A DNA stretch of 64,000 nucleotides from Exiguobacterium aurantiacum (GTDB taxonomy: Bacteria > Bacillota > Bacilli > Exiguobacteriales > Exiguobacteriaceae). A program made the position numbers and the translations under genes. The notes beneath the pieces were generated by a model, which worked only from the letters and a program-made list of their open reading frames with translations, made no database searches and was not told where the DNA came from. Each line of letters opens with the position of its first letter. Positions within the stretch are counted from its first letter, which is position 1. Below, in pieces: positions 35,240 through 44,096 of the stretch. The stretch covers positions 1 to 64,000 of the forward strand of contig NZ_MKXO01000004.1 in the NCBI RefSeq assembly GCF_001766415.1, read 5' to 3'.

Positions 35240-36043
35240 ATGATGGGGAATTACATTACAGCACATGACGGGACGTCTATTTTTGTCGAGGACGTCGGAA
35301 CGGGCGACGCGGTCGTCTTCTTGCACGGTTGGCCGGCGAACAACAACATGTTCGAGTATCAGAAGAACGCGCTCTTGGATGCGGGCTACCGCTACGTCGG
35401 TATCGATTACCGCGGTTACGGGAAGTCGGACGCACCGGCTACGGGCTATGACTACGAGACGATGGCGTCTGACGTGAACATGGTCGTCAACGGCCTCGGT
35501 GTCAAAGATTTCACACTCGTCGGCTTCTCGATGGGTGGGGCGATCGCGATCCGCTATGCGGTCGATTATCCGGACGGTGGTTTGAAAAAACTTATCCTCG
35601 CCGGCGCGGCGGCACCGGTATTCACGCAACGCCCGGACTATCCGTACGGGATGACAAAAGAAGAAGTCGACGCCTTGATCGAAGATACGAAACGAGACCG
35701 TGCCTCGATGTTGACCGGGTTCGGCGAGATCTTCTTTGAGAAGAAGCATCCAGAGCCGCTCCAAAACTGGTTCCACAGCTTGTCACTCATCGCCTCGAGC
35801 CACGGGACGATCGCCTCGGCGAAAGCGCTCCGCGACGAGGACCTTCGTGAAGACTTGCCGAAAGTTGGCGTCGAGACGCTGATCATCCATGGCGTCCACG
35901 ACAAAGTCTGTCCGTTCGAGTTTGCCTTAGAGATGGAAAAAGGCATCCCGAACGCGCGCATCGAGCGTTTCGAGGAGAGCGGTCACGGTACCGTGCTCGA
36001 CGAGATGGAGAAGTTCAATCAAACGATGTTACATTTTATCTGA
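35240..36043 (+). CDS. Alpha/beta hydrolase
   Basis: A 267-residue alpha/beta-hydrolase. The oxyanion loop is FLHGWP (about 28), the nucleophile elbow GFSMGG with Ser97, the acid in IIHGVHDKVCPF and the His in EESGHGTV near the end. It belongs to the non-haem chloroperoxidase/esterase group. The substrate is unknown. The first two codons are both ATG, after GGGGGTTTT. It is followed by a terminator and stands alone. Confidence 0.88.
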   Translation: MMGNYITAHDGTSIFVEDVGTGDAVVFLHGWPANNNMFEYQKNALLDAGYRYVGIDYRGYGKSDAPATGYDYETMASDVNMVVNGLGVKDFTLVGFSMGGAIAIRYAVDYPDGGLKKLILAGAAAPVFTQRPDYPYGMTKEEVDALIEDTKRDRASMLTGFGEIFFEKKHPEPLQNWFHSLSLIASSHGTIASAKALRDEDLREDLPKVGVETLIIHGVHDKVCPFEFALEMEKGIPNARIERFEESGHGTVLDEMEKFNQTMLHFI

Positions 36044-36050
36044 CTAGACG

Positions 36051-36078
36051 AGACGCCTTGATCAAAGGCGTCTTTTTT
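36051..36078 (+). terminator. Terminator after the hydrolase gene
   Basis: AGACGCCTT and AAGGCGTCT form a 9-bp stem around five bases, followed by seven T in all. Confidence 0.88.
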
Positions 36079-36314
36079 TATGGACTCGGACGGGTAGAAT
36101 CGATGCGTACAGGGTATAAATAATTGGAGTTACTTTCCAGTTTTCTGTTGATGACGTGTCACGCCGGTCCTGTTCTTGTAAAGGACTTTTTTCTGTGACA
36201 GCAACTAATGAAGGGAGGGTGAAACAATTGTGGGGTGCGGTCAATTATTGCGGTCAACCCTACGATTCATGGTACAATAGCGTGGTGGATTAACAGATTG
36301 AGGAGAGATTATAT

Positions 36315-36743
36315 ATGAACATCGCTTTCTTTTTATATCCGAAAGAAGACGTCAAATATTTAGACCCGGAGTCGACGGTGCGGCAAGCGCTCGAGAAGAT
36401 GAAGCATCATCGCTTCACCTCGGTGCCGCTCGTATCCGAGAACGGCTTTTACGCCGGAACGATGACGGAAGGAGACTTACTGTGGGCACTCGCTGAACAA
36501 CTTCGCGGGGAAGAAGATTACGAGAAAGTGCTCCGGACTCGCCTGAAAGACATCAAACAACGCATACGCTATAAACCGGTATCGATCACGGCGCAAATCG
36601 AGGAGCTCGTCGATGCGATCACCGATCAAAACTTCGTGCCGGTCGTCGATGACGGCAAGTATTTCATCGGCATCATCCGACGCCGTGACATTATCGAGTA
36701 CTACTCGACGAAGTTGAAACAGCTCGAGAGCGAAGTACGCTAA
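36315..36743 (+). CDS. CBS-pair domain protein
   Basis: A 142-residue protein that consists of two CBS motifs: DVKYLDPESTVRQALEKMKHHRFTSVPLV (1) and VSITAQIEELVDAITDQNFVPVVDDG (2). Each ends in the GTMTEGDLLW or GIIRRRDIIEY turn typical of CBS modules. CBS pairs bind adenine nucleotides or SAM; this type is common alone in Firmicutes and has no known target. AGGAGAG precedes the ATG. A terminator follows. Confidence 0.9.
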   Translation: MNIAFFLYPKEDVKYLDPESTVRQALEKMKHHRFTSVPLVSENGFYAGTMTEGDLLWALAEQLRGEEDYEKVLRTRLKDIKQRIRYKPVSITAQIEELVDAITDQNFVPVVDDGKYFIGIIRRRDIIEYYSTKLKQLESEVR

Positions 36744-36747
36744 CTCA

Positions 36748-36785
36748 GTGGCTCGGCCCTTATTAAAGGGTCGGGTCATTTTTTT
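36748..36785 (+). terminator. Terminator after the CBS gene
   Basis: TGGCTCGGCCCTT and AAGGGTCGGGTCA form an imperfect stem around ATTA, followed by seven T. Confidence 0.8.
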
Positions 36786-36842
36786 GTGTCGATTATATCC
36801 TCTATAAGTCGGGTACAGTGTCAGAGACAAGGAGGCGATCAC

Positions 36843-37346
36843 ATGGACATGTCCACATATCGGTTTAAAGATGACGGCTCGATCCCGAACAACCCGTATT
36901 TCCCGGTGCTGTTATACCGACGCGTGTTCGACGAGGCGGACGGCATCCAGGCGACGTTCGAGCATAACGGTTGGGGCAACAGTTGGGTGAACGGTGTGTT
37001 CGACTATCACCACTATCACAGCAACACGCACGAGGTGCTCGGGGTGAGGTCAGGCCGTGCGACCGTTCAACTCGGCGGCGCGACCGGCGATCTCGTCTCG
37101 TTGAATGCGGGTGACGTGTTGATCCTGCCGGCAGGGACGGGACACCGCCGACTCGAGGCGAGCGATGACTTCGAAATCGTTGGGGCGTATCCGGAAGGAC
37201 GCGACTATGACACGTTGACGGGTAAGCCGGAAGAACGCCCGGACAACGTCCATCGAATCGAACGCGTCGACAAACCGGCGACCGATCCCGTCTTCGGGAC
37301 GACAGGGCCGTTGCACGATCAATGGATCAAGGAGGAAACAACATGA
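36843..37346 (+). CDS. Cupin protein, YjlB family
   Basis: A 167-residue single-domain cupin. The N terminus MDMSTYRFKDDGSIPNNPYFPVLLY matches YjlB of Bacillus. The metal-binding strands are HYHSNTHEVLGV (cupin motif 1) and GDVLILPAGTGHRRL (motif 2), with the His ligands in place. It is a metal-binding protein of unknown substrate. The ATG at 36843, after AAGGAGGCG, is preferred over a longer frame starting at 36786. It overlaps the aldo/keto reductase start (ATGA), so the two are co-translated. Confidence 0.9.
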   Translation: MDMSTYRFKDDGSIPNNPYFPVLLYRRVFDEADGIQATFEHNGWGNSWVNGVFDYHHYHSNTHEVLGVRSGRATVQLGGATGDLVSLNAGDVLILPAGTGHRRLEASDDFEIVGAYPEGRDYDTLTGKPEERPDNVHRIERVDKPATDPVFGTTGPLHDQWIKEETT

Positions 37347-38233
37347 ATCGAATTCCACACACACTGATTTTGGCGGCACTGAAACAACACGTGGTCAAAC
37401 TGCCGGACGGGCGCGAGATGCGTGCCCTCGGTCAAGGCACGTGGCGCATGGGCGATGACGCATCGAAACATGACGCGGAGATCGAGGCGTTACAGACAGG
37501 TCTCGACTGCGGATTACACGTCATCGACACGGCCGAGATGTACGGGGAAGGCAAGTCGGAGACACTCGTCGGGGAAGCGATCCAAGACCGTCGCGAGGAC
37601 GTCTTCCTCGTCTCGAAAGTGTATCCACATAACGCCGGGGGCGACAAGCTCGTGCAGGCGTGCGACGCGACGCTCGAACGGCTCGGCACCGACTATCTCG
37701 ACCTCTACTTGTTGCATTGGCGCGGCAACATCCCGCTCAAGGAGACGGTCGACGGGCTCGAACAGCTGAAAGCAGACGGGAAGATCCGGGCGTGGGGCGT
37801 CTCAAACTTTGACGTCGACGACATGAAAGAACTGCTCGCCTTGCCGAACGGGAAGCATTGCGCGGTCAACCAAGTGCTGTATCATCTCGGCAGCCGCGGC
37901 ATCGAGCACGACTTGTTGCCGTTCCTAGAAGAGCAGGGCATCCCGATGATGGCCTATTCGCCGCTCGCCGAAGGCAGCGACGTGAAAGAGAAAATCTTTA
38001 ACGATGAGACGGTGAAACAAATCGCCGAGGCGTATCATGCGTCGGTGGCCCAAATCCTGCTCGCGTGGACTGTCCGGAGCGGCAACGTCATCGCCATCCC
38101 GAAAGCAGGTCAGAAAGCGCACGTCGAAGAGAACGGGGCGGCGCTGCTCCTCAATCTGACTGAAGAAGATTTCAAAGCGCTCGACGAGGCGTTCCCGCCG
38201 CCGAGCGGGAAAGAACCGTTAGATGTGATTTGA
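37343..38233 (+). CDS. Aldo/keto reductase
   Basis: A 296-residue NADPH oxidoreductase, TIM barrel. The tetrad is present: Asp and Tyr in DTAEMYGEGKSE, Lys in VSKVYPHN, and His in LLHWRG. NADP-binding residues lie in the C-terminal GNVIAIPKAGQ segment. It reduces aldehydes or ketones (probably methylglyoxal-like or sugar aldehydes; the substrate is not known). The start at 37343 is set by AAGGAGG and overlaps the cupin stop. A terminator follows. Confidence 0.92.
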   Translation: MNRIPHTLILAALKQHVVKLPDGREMRALGQGTWRMGDDASKHDAEIEALQTGLDCGLHVIDTAEMYGEGKSETLVGEAIQDRREDVFLVSKVYPHNAGGDKLVQACDATLERLGTDYLDLYLLHWRGNIPLKETVDGLEQLKADGKIRAWGVSNFDVDDMKELLALPNGKHCAVNQVLYHLGSRGIEHDLLPFLEEQGIPMMAYSPLAEGSDVKEKIFNDETVKQIAEAYHASVAQILLAWTVRSGNVIAIPKAGQKAHVEENGAALLLNLTEEDFKALDEAFPPPSGKEPLDVI

Positions 38234-38238
38234 GGACA

Positions 38239-38272
38239 AAAAGGGTGAGCCCACAGCGTGGGCTCACCTTTC
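38239..38272 (+). terminator. Terminator after the aldo/keto reductase
   Basis: GGTGAGCCCAC and GTGGGCTCACC form a perfect 11-bp stem around AGC, followed by TTT. It lies just before the convergent stop of the peptidase gene. Confidence 0.8.
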
Positions 38273-38280
38273 GTATGTCT

Positions 38281-39975
38281 TTAGTTCGCTAACGGGTGCT
38301 TCAATAGATAGTCTTCAATCTGTCCGAGCGTGTCTTTTAACACGCCGTCTTCGAACGGTGACTTGAGTCCGGCCAGTTCGACGAGCTCGAGGAACGAGCG
38401 GCTGCCGCCGGCCTGACAGAGCGTGAGGTAATCGCTCCACGCCGACTCACGGTCCTCATGCATGCGCACCCAGAACTGGAAGGCACAAACTTGGGCGAGC
38501 GTGTAGTCGATATAGTAGAACGGGCTTTGGAAGATGTGGCCTTGTTGGTGCCACCATGCGCCCGACTCGAGGTAGTCGTTCGTCTCGTAGTCGCGGTGCG
38601 GCAAGTACACCTTCTCAAGGTCACGCCACGCCTGACGACGTTCTTCTGCCGTCATGTCGGGCTTCCGGTAGACGATGTGCTGGAACTCGTCGACGAGGAC
38701 GCCGTACGGGAGGAACGTGACGCTTCCGGCCAAGTGGTTGAACTTGTACTTGTCGACCTGGTCGCCGAAGAACAGCTCCATCCACGGCCAGCAGAAGAAC
38801 TCCATCGACATCGAGTGGATCTCACACGCCTCGTACGTCGGGAACGCGTATTCCGGCGTCGTCAAATGACGGCTCTCATATACTTGGAAGGCGTGACCGA
38901 CCTCGTGCGTGAGCACGTCGATGTCGCCGGCCGTACCGTTGAAGTTCGAGAAGATGAACGGGAGACCTTCAGACGGTAAGTACGTGCAGTAACCGCCGCC
39001 GGCTTTGCCGGGCTTCGCCGTAAGATCGAGGGCGCCGCGCTCTTGCATGTACTGGAAGAACTCGTCCGTCTCGCCCGAGAGCTCACGGTACATCTTGTTG
39101 CCGCCCTCGATGATGAACGACTCGTCGCCTTGCGGTGTCGCGTTGCCGTCCGGGAAGACGAACGATTCGTCATAGTAGCGGAGCGTATCGACAGCGATGC
39201 GTTTCGCCTGCTTGTCTTTTAACGTCGTCGCGAGCGGGACGATGACGTCGCGCACTTGTTTACGGAAGTTGTCGACCATCGACTCATCATAGCCGACGCG
39301 TTGCATCCGGGCGTAGCCGAGTTCGACGAACGACGGGAAGTCGAGCGCGTGCGCGATCTCGGTCCGGACGCGGACGAGTTCGCCATAGATGCGGTCGAGC
39401 TCGTCACCGTTGTCGGCGAGGTATGTATAACGCGCCTCGGACGCCGCTTTTCGTACCGACCGGTCGGGTGACTGTAAGTATGGGCCGAACTGTGACAAGT
39501 TGAGCGTCTTGCCATCGAACTCGATCTGTGCGGCCGACATCACTTTTTGATAGCTCGTCGCGAGTCGGTTCTCTTCTTGCAGTTTCGGGATGAGCGATTC
39601 GTCGAACGTTTTGAGTGCCCGTTCCGCGAGTTCGAACAATTGGCTGCCCCATTCCGCTTCGAGCTGGCTGCGGAGGTCGTGCTCCGTCAAGACGCGATAG
39701 TACGCCTGGACTTCTTTCTCGTAGACCGGCAACGCGTCGTCAAAGAACGTCTGCTCGGCTTCGTAGAACGCATCGCGCGTATCGATCGAGTGGCGGATCG
39801 CGACGAGCTGACTTTGCGTCTCGAACGCGTTCCGTTCCTGGTTGATTTGGCGAATCAATTCGTTCGCCTCTTCGAGCGTGCTCGCTTGCTGCAATTCGAC
39901 TGAATAGTCCGACAATCGGCTGTTTAAAGCGTCCACGTCGGGCCGTTCGTATGACAATTTTGTGAAAGTCGTCAT
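38281..39975 (-). CDS. M3 family oligoendopeptidase (PepF/thimet type)
   Basis: A 564-residue zinc peptidase. The catalytic HEXXH is LTHEVGHAFQ near residue 355, with the third ligand glutamate in ACEIHSMSME about 25 residues on. It is cytosolic and cleaves short peptides from nutrition or signal-peptide turnover. I start at 39975, after GGAGGCGC; an in-frame ATG at 39993 lies before this site. It is the same size as other M3 proteins of the genus type. It is divergent from crr, and a cre-like site lies between them. Confidence 0.92.
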   Translation of the reverse strand: MTTFTKLSYERPDVDALNSRLSDYSVELQQASTLEEANELIRQINQERNAFETQSQLVAIRHSIDTRDAFYEAEQTFFDDALPVYEKEVQAYYRVLTEHDLRSQLEAEWGSQLFELAERALKTFDESLIPKLQEENRLATSYQKVMSAAQIEFDGKTLNLSQFGPYLQSPDRSVRKAASEARYTYLADNGDELDRIYGELVRVRTEIAHALDFPSFVELGYARMQRVGYDESMVDNFRKQVRDVIVPLATTLKDKQAKRIAVDTLRYYDESFVFPDGNATPQGDESFIIEGGNKMYRELSGETDEFFQYMQERGALDLTAKPGKAGGGYCTYLPSEGLPFIFSNFNGTAGDIDVLTHEVGHAFQVYESRHLTTPEYAFPTYEACEIHSMSMEFFCWPWMELFFGDQVDKYKFNHLAGSVTFLPYGVLVDEFQHIVYRKPDMTAEERRQAWRDLEKVYLPHRDYETNDYLESGAWWHQQGHIFQSPFYYIDYTLAQVCAFQFWVRMHEDRESAWSDYLTLCQAGGSRSFLELVELAGLKSPFEDGVLKDTLGQIEDYLLKHPLAN

Positions 39976-40024
39976 TGTAAGCGCCTCCATCATGTGAAAT
40001 TTTTATAAAGTGTAAAAAGGGCTT

Positions 40025-40072
40025 GCAAAAGCGATTGCACACTCGTATTCTTACGATGTGTAAACGAATTCG
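40025..40072. promoter_or_regulatory. Two candidate cre sites upstream of crr
   Basis: TGTAAACGAATTCG (40059-40072) fits the internal cre positions; CAAAAGCGATTGCA (40027-40040) fits less well. Both lie between the M3 peptidase gene and crr, so CcpA could act on either. Only a consensus match. Confidence 0.35.
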
Positions 40073-40181
40073 CACTACCTTAATACAACTATACCGTGAA
40101 TAGGGTAGGGATTGAAGTAATAGCTTTTCGGGTATAAAAGCTAAGACTTTGATTAACAGAACATGTTGGAGGGATTAAGCT

Positions 40182-40682
40182 ATGGGATTCTTTAAAAAAC
40201 TTTTTGGTGGTAAAGACGAGCAACTGAACGCGGTGTCACCACTTACAGGGAAAGTCATCGATATTACGAACGTGCCTGACCAAGTGTTCTCACAAAAAAT
40301 GATGGGTGATGGCATCGCCATCGAACCGACAGACGGAAAAGTCGTGTCACCGGTCAACGGGACAATCGCGACGGTCTTCCCGACGAAACACGCGATCGGC
40401 ATCAACGCGGACAACGGTGCGGAGTACTTGATCCACATCGGTTTGGACACGGTCAACCTTAAAGGTGAAGGCTTCGAGACGCACGTCACGGAAGGCCAAG
40501 CCGTCAAAGCGGGCGACCCGCTCGTCACGTTCGACCTTGACTTCATCAAAGCGAACGCACCGTCGACGATCACACCGATCATCATCACGAACCATGACAG
40601 CTTCGCTGTGAACAAACTTGTTGCTGAAGGCGACAACGTCACAGCCGGTTCATCTGAAGTCGTCGAGTTGACGAAAAAATAA
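40182..40682 (+). CDS. crr: PTS glucose-type EIIA component (Crr)
   Basis: A 166-residue stand-alone IIA-Glc domain. The phosphorylation histidine is His85 in EYLIHIGLDTVNLKG, and the second conserved His70 lies in VFPTKHAIGI. GKVIDITNVPDQVFS and the C-terminal SSEVVELTKK complete the family. It takes phosphate from HPr and passes it to IIB domains such as the trehalose permease TreP (56436), which has no IIA domain of its own. TGGAGGGATTAAGC precedes the ATG. It stands alone, with a terminator. Confidence 0.96.
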   Translation: MGFFKKLFGGKDEQLNAVSPLTGKVIDITNVPDQVFSQKMMGDGIAIEPTDGKVVSPVNGTIATVFPTKHAIGINADNGAEYLIHIGLDTVNLKGEGFETHVTEGQAVKAGDPLVTFDLDFIKANAPSTITPIIITNHDSFAVNKLVAEGDNVTAGSSEVVELTKK

Positions 40683-40697
40683 TTAATTCGACCACTT

Positions 40698-40729
40698 GCT
40701 CGGAAGCATGCGCTTCCGAGTATTTTTTT
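40698..40729 (+). terminator. Terminator after crr
   Basis: CTCGGAAGC and GCTTCCGAG around ATGC, then TA and seven T. Confidence 0.9.
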
Positions 40730-40771
40730 GTGGATTCGGGAACTATAATGGAAAAGAGGGGGTAGAATTCA

Positions 40772-41371
40772 ATGGATGGTAAAAATGCACCGTACCGGGG
40801 TTATGGGGACCGGATCCGAATCTTGCGTGAGCGGACGGGTATCTCGATCGAGGCACTCGCCGAACAGATCGGTGTCGCTCCGTACTTTATTCGCCGGACC
40901 GAGCTCAGTGAAGTGTACCCGACGATGCCTTACATAGAGGCGCTCGCCGAGGCGCTGAAGATTGACGCGAACTACTTGGCACGGCACATTTGGACAGGGG
41001 AATCCTTGAAGGTGCTCATGAAAGGCAAAGCCCCTGAACTCGAACAGATGAAGCTCGCCTATGAAGAAGCGATGCACGGGAAGTCGACGGAAGACATGCA
41101 GCATCAGCTCGAGACGCGCATGCGCATCTTCGACTTGATGCACGAAGAGGAACTGCGCCGCATCTTTGAAGAGGACGAGGAACCGACGTCGCACCACGCG
41201 TTAGAAGCGTTGGTCGATGCCGTGCTCGACCTCGGACGGACGCATGAGGCGACACATCGCATCGTCCCGTTCGCCCGCTACGTCGATCAGCTCGTCCCAG
41301 AACAGTTCGTCGATAACTCGTTCCAATATACGGAGTTTGGCATCGTCGATAAGTCGTATAAGTTACAGTGA
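40772..41371 (+). CDS. XRE-type helix-turn-helix protein
   Basis: A 199-residue protein. The HTH is in residues about 11-65: YGDRIRILRERTGISIEALAEQIGVAPYFIRRTELSEVYPTMPYIEALAEAL, a classical XRE module. The rest is helical and acidic (EEELRRIFEEDEEP) and may form dimers or bind a partner. No phage context is visible, so it is probably a house regulator. GAGGGGGTAG precedes the ATG. A terminator follows; the neighbour on the other side is convergent. Confidence 0.88.
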   Translation: MDGKNAPYRGYGDRIRILRERTGISIEALAEQIGVAPYFIRRTELSEVYPTMPYIEALAEALKIDANYLARHIWTGESLKVLMKGKAPELEQMKLAYEEAMHGKSTEDMQHQLETRMRIFDLMHEEELRRIFEEDEEPTSHHALEALVDAVLDLGRTHEATHRIVPFARYVDQLVPEQFVDNSFQYTEFGIVDKSYKLQ

Positions 41372-41376
41372 ACACA

Positions 41377-41412
41377 AAAAAGCAGCCGTTCTGAGCAGAA
41401 CGGCTGCTTTTG
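41377..41412. terminator. Bidirectional terminator
   Basis: AAAAGCAGCCGTTCT and AGAACGGCTGCTTTT are perfect 15-base arms around four bases, between two converging genes. Confidence 0.9.
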
Positions 41413-41414
41413 AT

Positions 41415-41840
41415 TTAACGCATTGGTCTTGCTTCATAACGCACTTTCGGTTTCGTCCCGGCAAGCAGGAAGCCGAGCACGATGTTGAGAATCGTGAGCA
41501 CCCAGCCGATGTAACCGAACGTATAGGCGAGGCTCGCGAGCATCGTCTGCCAGTCGAGTAAGGATGCGGCATCACCACGAACGGTGAAGCGGATGATCGT
41601 GAATCCGACGAGTGTCGTCAGTGTGATCAAAATCCCGATCCACGCGCCGCCGAACCTTGACGTCTCAGAACGTCGACTGACCGGATACCAAAACGCGAGC
41701 GTTCCGAGGAACGTGCTGCCCGCGTATGCGAGCAAGATTTGCCACAACGCGTCGGCCTCTAAGAAGACGGTATAACAGATGAACGTCGTGAGCGTCGTCA
41801 TGAATGTAAAGATCAAGGCTGCGAGTAATCGTGATCGCAT
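41415..41840 (-). CDS. Integral membrane protein of unknown function
   Basis: A 141-residue protein with four hydrophobic helices (about 4-28, 35-55, 65-85 and 105-130). RSRLLAALIFTFMTTLTTFICYTV starts it. No family recognised. GAGGAGGAAACG before the ATG at 41840 sets the start; a longer frame to 41867 would begin before this site. It lies 63 bases from the ABC permease on the same strand, so it may be in that transcript. Confidence 0.8.
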   Translation of the reverse strand: MRSRLLAALIFTFMTTLTTFICYTVFLEADALWQILLAYAGSTFLGTLAFWYPVSRRSETSRFGGAWIGILITLTTLVGFTIIRFTVRGDAASLLDWQTMLASLAYTFGYIGWVLTILNIVLGFLLAGTKPKVRYEARPMR

Positions 41841-41903
41841 AGTTCGTTTCCTCCTCATTTTGCACATTCTTTAGAGTATACGAAAACGAAAATGCTGTAA
41901 ACG

Positions 41904-43097
41904 TTATTGACGATTTTGTAATATTTGACGCCATTGTTTAATCGCGTTGTTCCCGTAGAACAGGACGCCGCCGCGATAGAACTTCGAACCGATCCAGAGA
42001 ATGACACCGATCGAGCCGAGCATGATGCCGATCGACAAGGCGACTTCCCAGACTGGTACGTCGACGAGCATGACGCGGAGGAACATGAGCATCGGCGTGA
42101 AGAACGGAACGAACGACAAAATCGTGACGATCTGCGCTTCCGGATTGTTCAACCCGAACATCGCGGCGAGGAAACCGGCGACGAGGAGCATGATGACCGG
42201 CATCGTCATCTGCTGCGACTCTTCGACACGGCTGACGAGCGAGCCGAGGACGGCGAACATGGCCGCATAGAGCAGATAGCCGAGCGTGAAGAACGTCAAT
42301 AAGTAGATGACGGCCCGGGCGTTGCCGGCGTTGTCGATGACCGATTGGGCCATCTCATTGCTGCGGGCGCTGAAGTAACCGAACCCGAGGAAGATGCCGA
42401 TCTGTAACAGGGCGAGCGTACCGATCGCCGAGATCTTGGCGAGCATGTGCGTCACCGGATGCGTCGTTGAGATGATCAGTTCCATGACGCGCGACGACTT
42501 CTCGGTCGTCACTTCGGTCGAGATCATCGAACCGTACGTGATGATTGAGACGTAAAGCAGCATGAGCATGATATAGACGAACGCGAATGATGAGAACAGC
42601 TCTTCTGAATTCTCACCGCCACGGCCGAGGTAAGACTCCTCGATCGGGACCGGCTCGTTCAAAGCGGCGAGGACGGTCGGGTCGATGTTCGACGTCTCGA
42701 TCAGCTCGGCGTTGCGGACTTCGCGTAGCGCCGTCTGCAGGAGTGTCGTGAAATCGGGCTCCGGACGGTCGGACAAGACGCGGGCCGAAGCGCCGTCGAT
42801 GAAGGCGACGATCTCGTAATCCCCATTTTCGAGTCCCGCGCGCGCCTCGGTCTCGGTGATGTCGGCCGATTCGACCCCTTCGTAACCGAGCGACTGCATG
42901 ATTTCAGTCAGTTCGGCGTTTTGCGTGACGAGGAGCGCCTGGCCTTGATCGGTGTCCTCGAAGTTCGCGAGCAGGCGGTCGATGTTTGTGAAGCCGAGGA
43001 TGAACACGATCGTCAAGATCGTCGAGATGAGGAACGCCTTCGACCGCAGTTTCGAGCGTAGCGTGAACGCGTACAATGGTTTGAAGTTATGAAACAT
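41904..43097 (-). CDS. ABC-2 type permease (NatB-like)
   Basis: A 397-residue permease: one N-terminal helix (about 20-40), a large outer domain (about 45-165, with acidic AELTEIMQSLGYEGVE) and five C-terminal helices (about 175-385). This is the NatB/ABC-2 shape. In Bacillus, NatAB exports Na+; the substrate here is not shown. The start overlaps the ATPase gene stop by 11 bases, so the pair is co-translated. The first residues are MFHNFKPLYAFTLRSK. Confidence 0.88.
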   Translation of the reverse strand: MFHNFKPLYAFTLRSKLRSKAFLISTILTIVFILGFTNIDRLLANFEDTDQGQALLVTQNAELTEIMQSLGYEGVESADITETEARAGLENGDYEIVAFIDGASARVLSDRPEPDFTTLLQTALREVRNAELIETSNIDPTVLAALNEPVPIEESYLGRGGENSEELFSSFAFVYIMLMLLYVSIITYGSMISTEVTTEKSSRVMELIISTTHPVTHMLAKISAIGTLALLQIGIFLGFGYFSARSNEMAQSVIDNAGNARAVIYLLTFFTLGYLLYAAMFAVLGSLVSRVEESQQMTMPVIMLLVAGFLAAMFGLNNPEAQIVTILSFVPFFTPMLMFLRVMLVDVPVWEVALSIGIMLGSIGVILWIGSKFYRGGVLFYGNNAIKQWRQILQNRQ

Positions 43098-43977
43098 GGC
43101 TGCCTACCTCCTTGATGAAAATGTCGTTGAGCGAGACGGGTTGGCGCATGAACGTCTTGACGGAAGCACCTGCTTGCACGAGGGCGCCGAGCACCGCGTC
43201 GCTGCCTTCGAACGAGTCGAGCCGGATGAGGTGACCGTCGCGATGAGGTTCGACCGCTTTGACGATCGGGAGTGCCGTGAGGACATCGACGCGATCGGTC
43301 TCGATGAAGAGCACCGGCTCGGCGTAACGCGACTTGATCGTCGGGACGTCGCCGCTGACGACGGCGCGGCCACCTTTCAAGATGCCGATATGTTGGCACA
43401 GCTCTTCGACGTGCTCCATCCGGTGACTCGAGAAGACGATCGTCGTCCCTTCGTCGCGCAGGGCGAGCACTTCACGCTTCAAAATCTCGACGTTGACAGG
43501 ATCGAGACCGCTGAACGGCTCATCCAAAATGAGCAGTTCCGGGTTGTGGAGCAGCGCCGCAATCAACTGAATCTTTTGCTGATTTCCTTTTGACAGCTGT
43601 TCAACACGCATCGTTTCGTACTGCGGGATCTCGAGCCGTTCGAGCCACGACTTGACGGCACGTTTCGCCTCAGCCGACTTCATTCCTTTCAGGCTGGCGA
43701 GAAAGACGAGCTGGTCGCGGACGGGCGACTTCGGATACAGGCCGCGCTCTTCCGGCAAATAGCCGACGATGCGGTGGTCGACGTTGCGTCCGTCCCAGAG
43801 AATCGTGCCGTCAGTCGGCTTTAAAATGTCTAAGATCATCCGGAACGTCGTCGTCTTGCCGGCACCGTTCGCCCCGAGTAGGCCGTACATCTCGCCACTG
43901 GGGACGTGAAAGCTCAAGTCGTCGACGGCCGTGAACTCCCCGAACTGCTTCGAGACACGGTCAATTTGTAAAGTCAT
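43087..43977 (-). CDS. ABC transporter ATP-binding protein (NatA-like)
   Basis: A 296-residue ATPase. Walker A GANGAGKTT near residue 35, signature LSKGNQQKIQLIAALL, Walker B LLILDEPFSGLDP and the H-loop in VFSSHRMEHVEEL are all present. The LSKGN signature and PEERGLYP are typical of NatA/CcmA-type exporters, as is the extra C-terminal domain (about 215-296). It drives the permease encoded just after it. Single ATG at 43977; AAGGAGGACTTAC lies before it. Divergent from mhqO. Confidence 0.93.
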   Translation of the reverse strand: MTLQIDRVSKQFGEFTAVDDLSFHVPSGEMYGLLGANGAGKTTTFRMILDILKPTDGTILWDGRNVDHRIVGYLPEERGLYPKSPVRDQLVFLASLKGMKSAEAKRAVKSWLERLEIPQYETMRVEQLSKGNQQKIQLIAALLHNPELLILDEPFSGLDPVNVEILKREVLALRDEGTTIVFSSHRMEHVEELCQHIGILKGGRAVVSGDVPTIKSRYAEPVLFIETDRVDVLTALPIVKAVEPHRDGHLIRLDSFEGSDAVLGALVQAGASVKTFMRQPVSLNDIFIKEVGSHVS

Positions 43978-44057
43978 ATGTAAGTCCTCCTTATTAGGTG
44001 TCTACTCTTAGCGTACGGCATTGTGAGCAAAAAGTTTCACTTTTCATCAGAAATGAT

Positions 44058-44077
44058 TTATCTTGAAATCAAGATAA
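44058..44077. promoter_or_regulatory. MhqR-like operator before mhqO
   Basis: TTATCTTGAAATCAAGATAA has perfect 9-base arms around AA. TATCTTGA..TCAAGATA resembles the MhqR box of Bacillus and Staphylococcus (quinone-sensing MarR). It lies 20 bases before the ATG, where a repressor would block transcription. MhqR is not encoded in this window. Confidence 0.7.
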
Positions 44078-44096
44078 TGAAAAAGGGGGACACGTC

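Noticed and set aside
36236-36262. GCGGTCAA direct repeat before the CBS gene
   Set aside because: Only 8 bases, two copies, no clear relation to a promoter; chance is likely.
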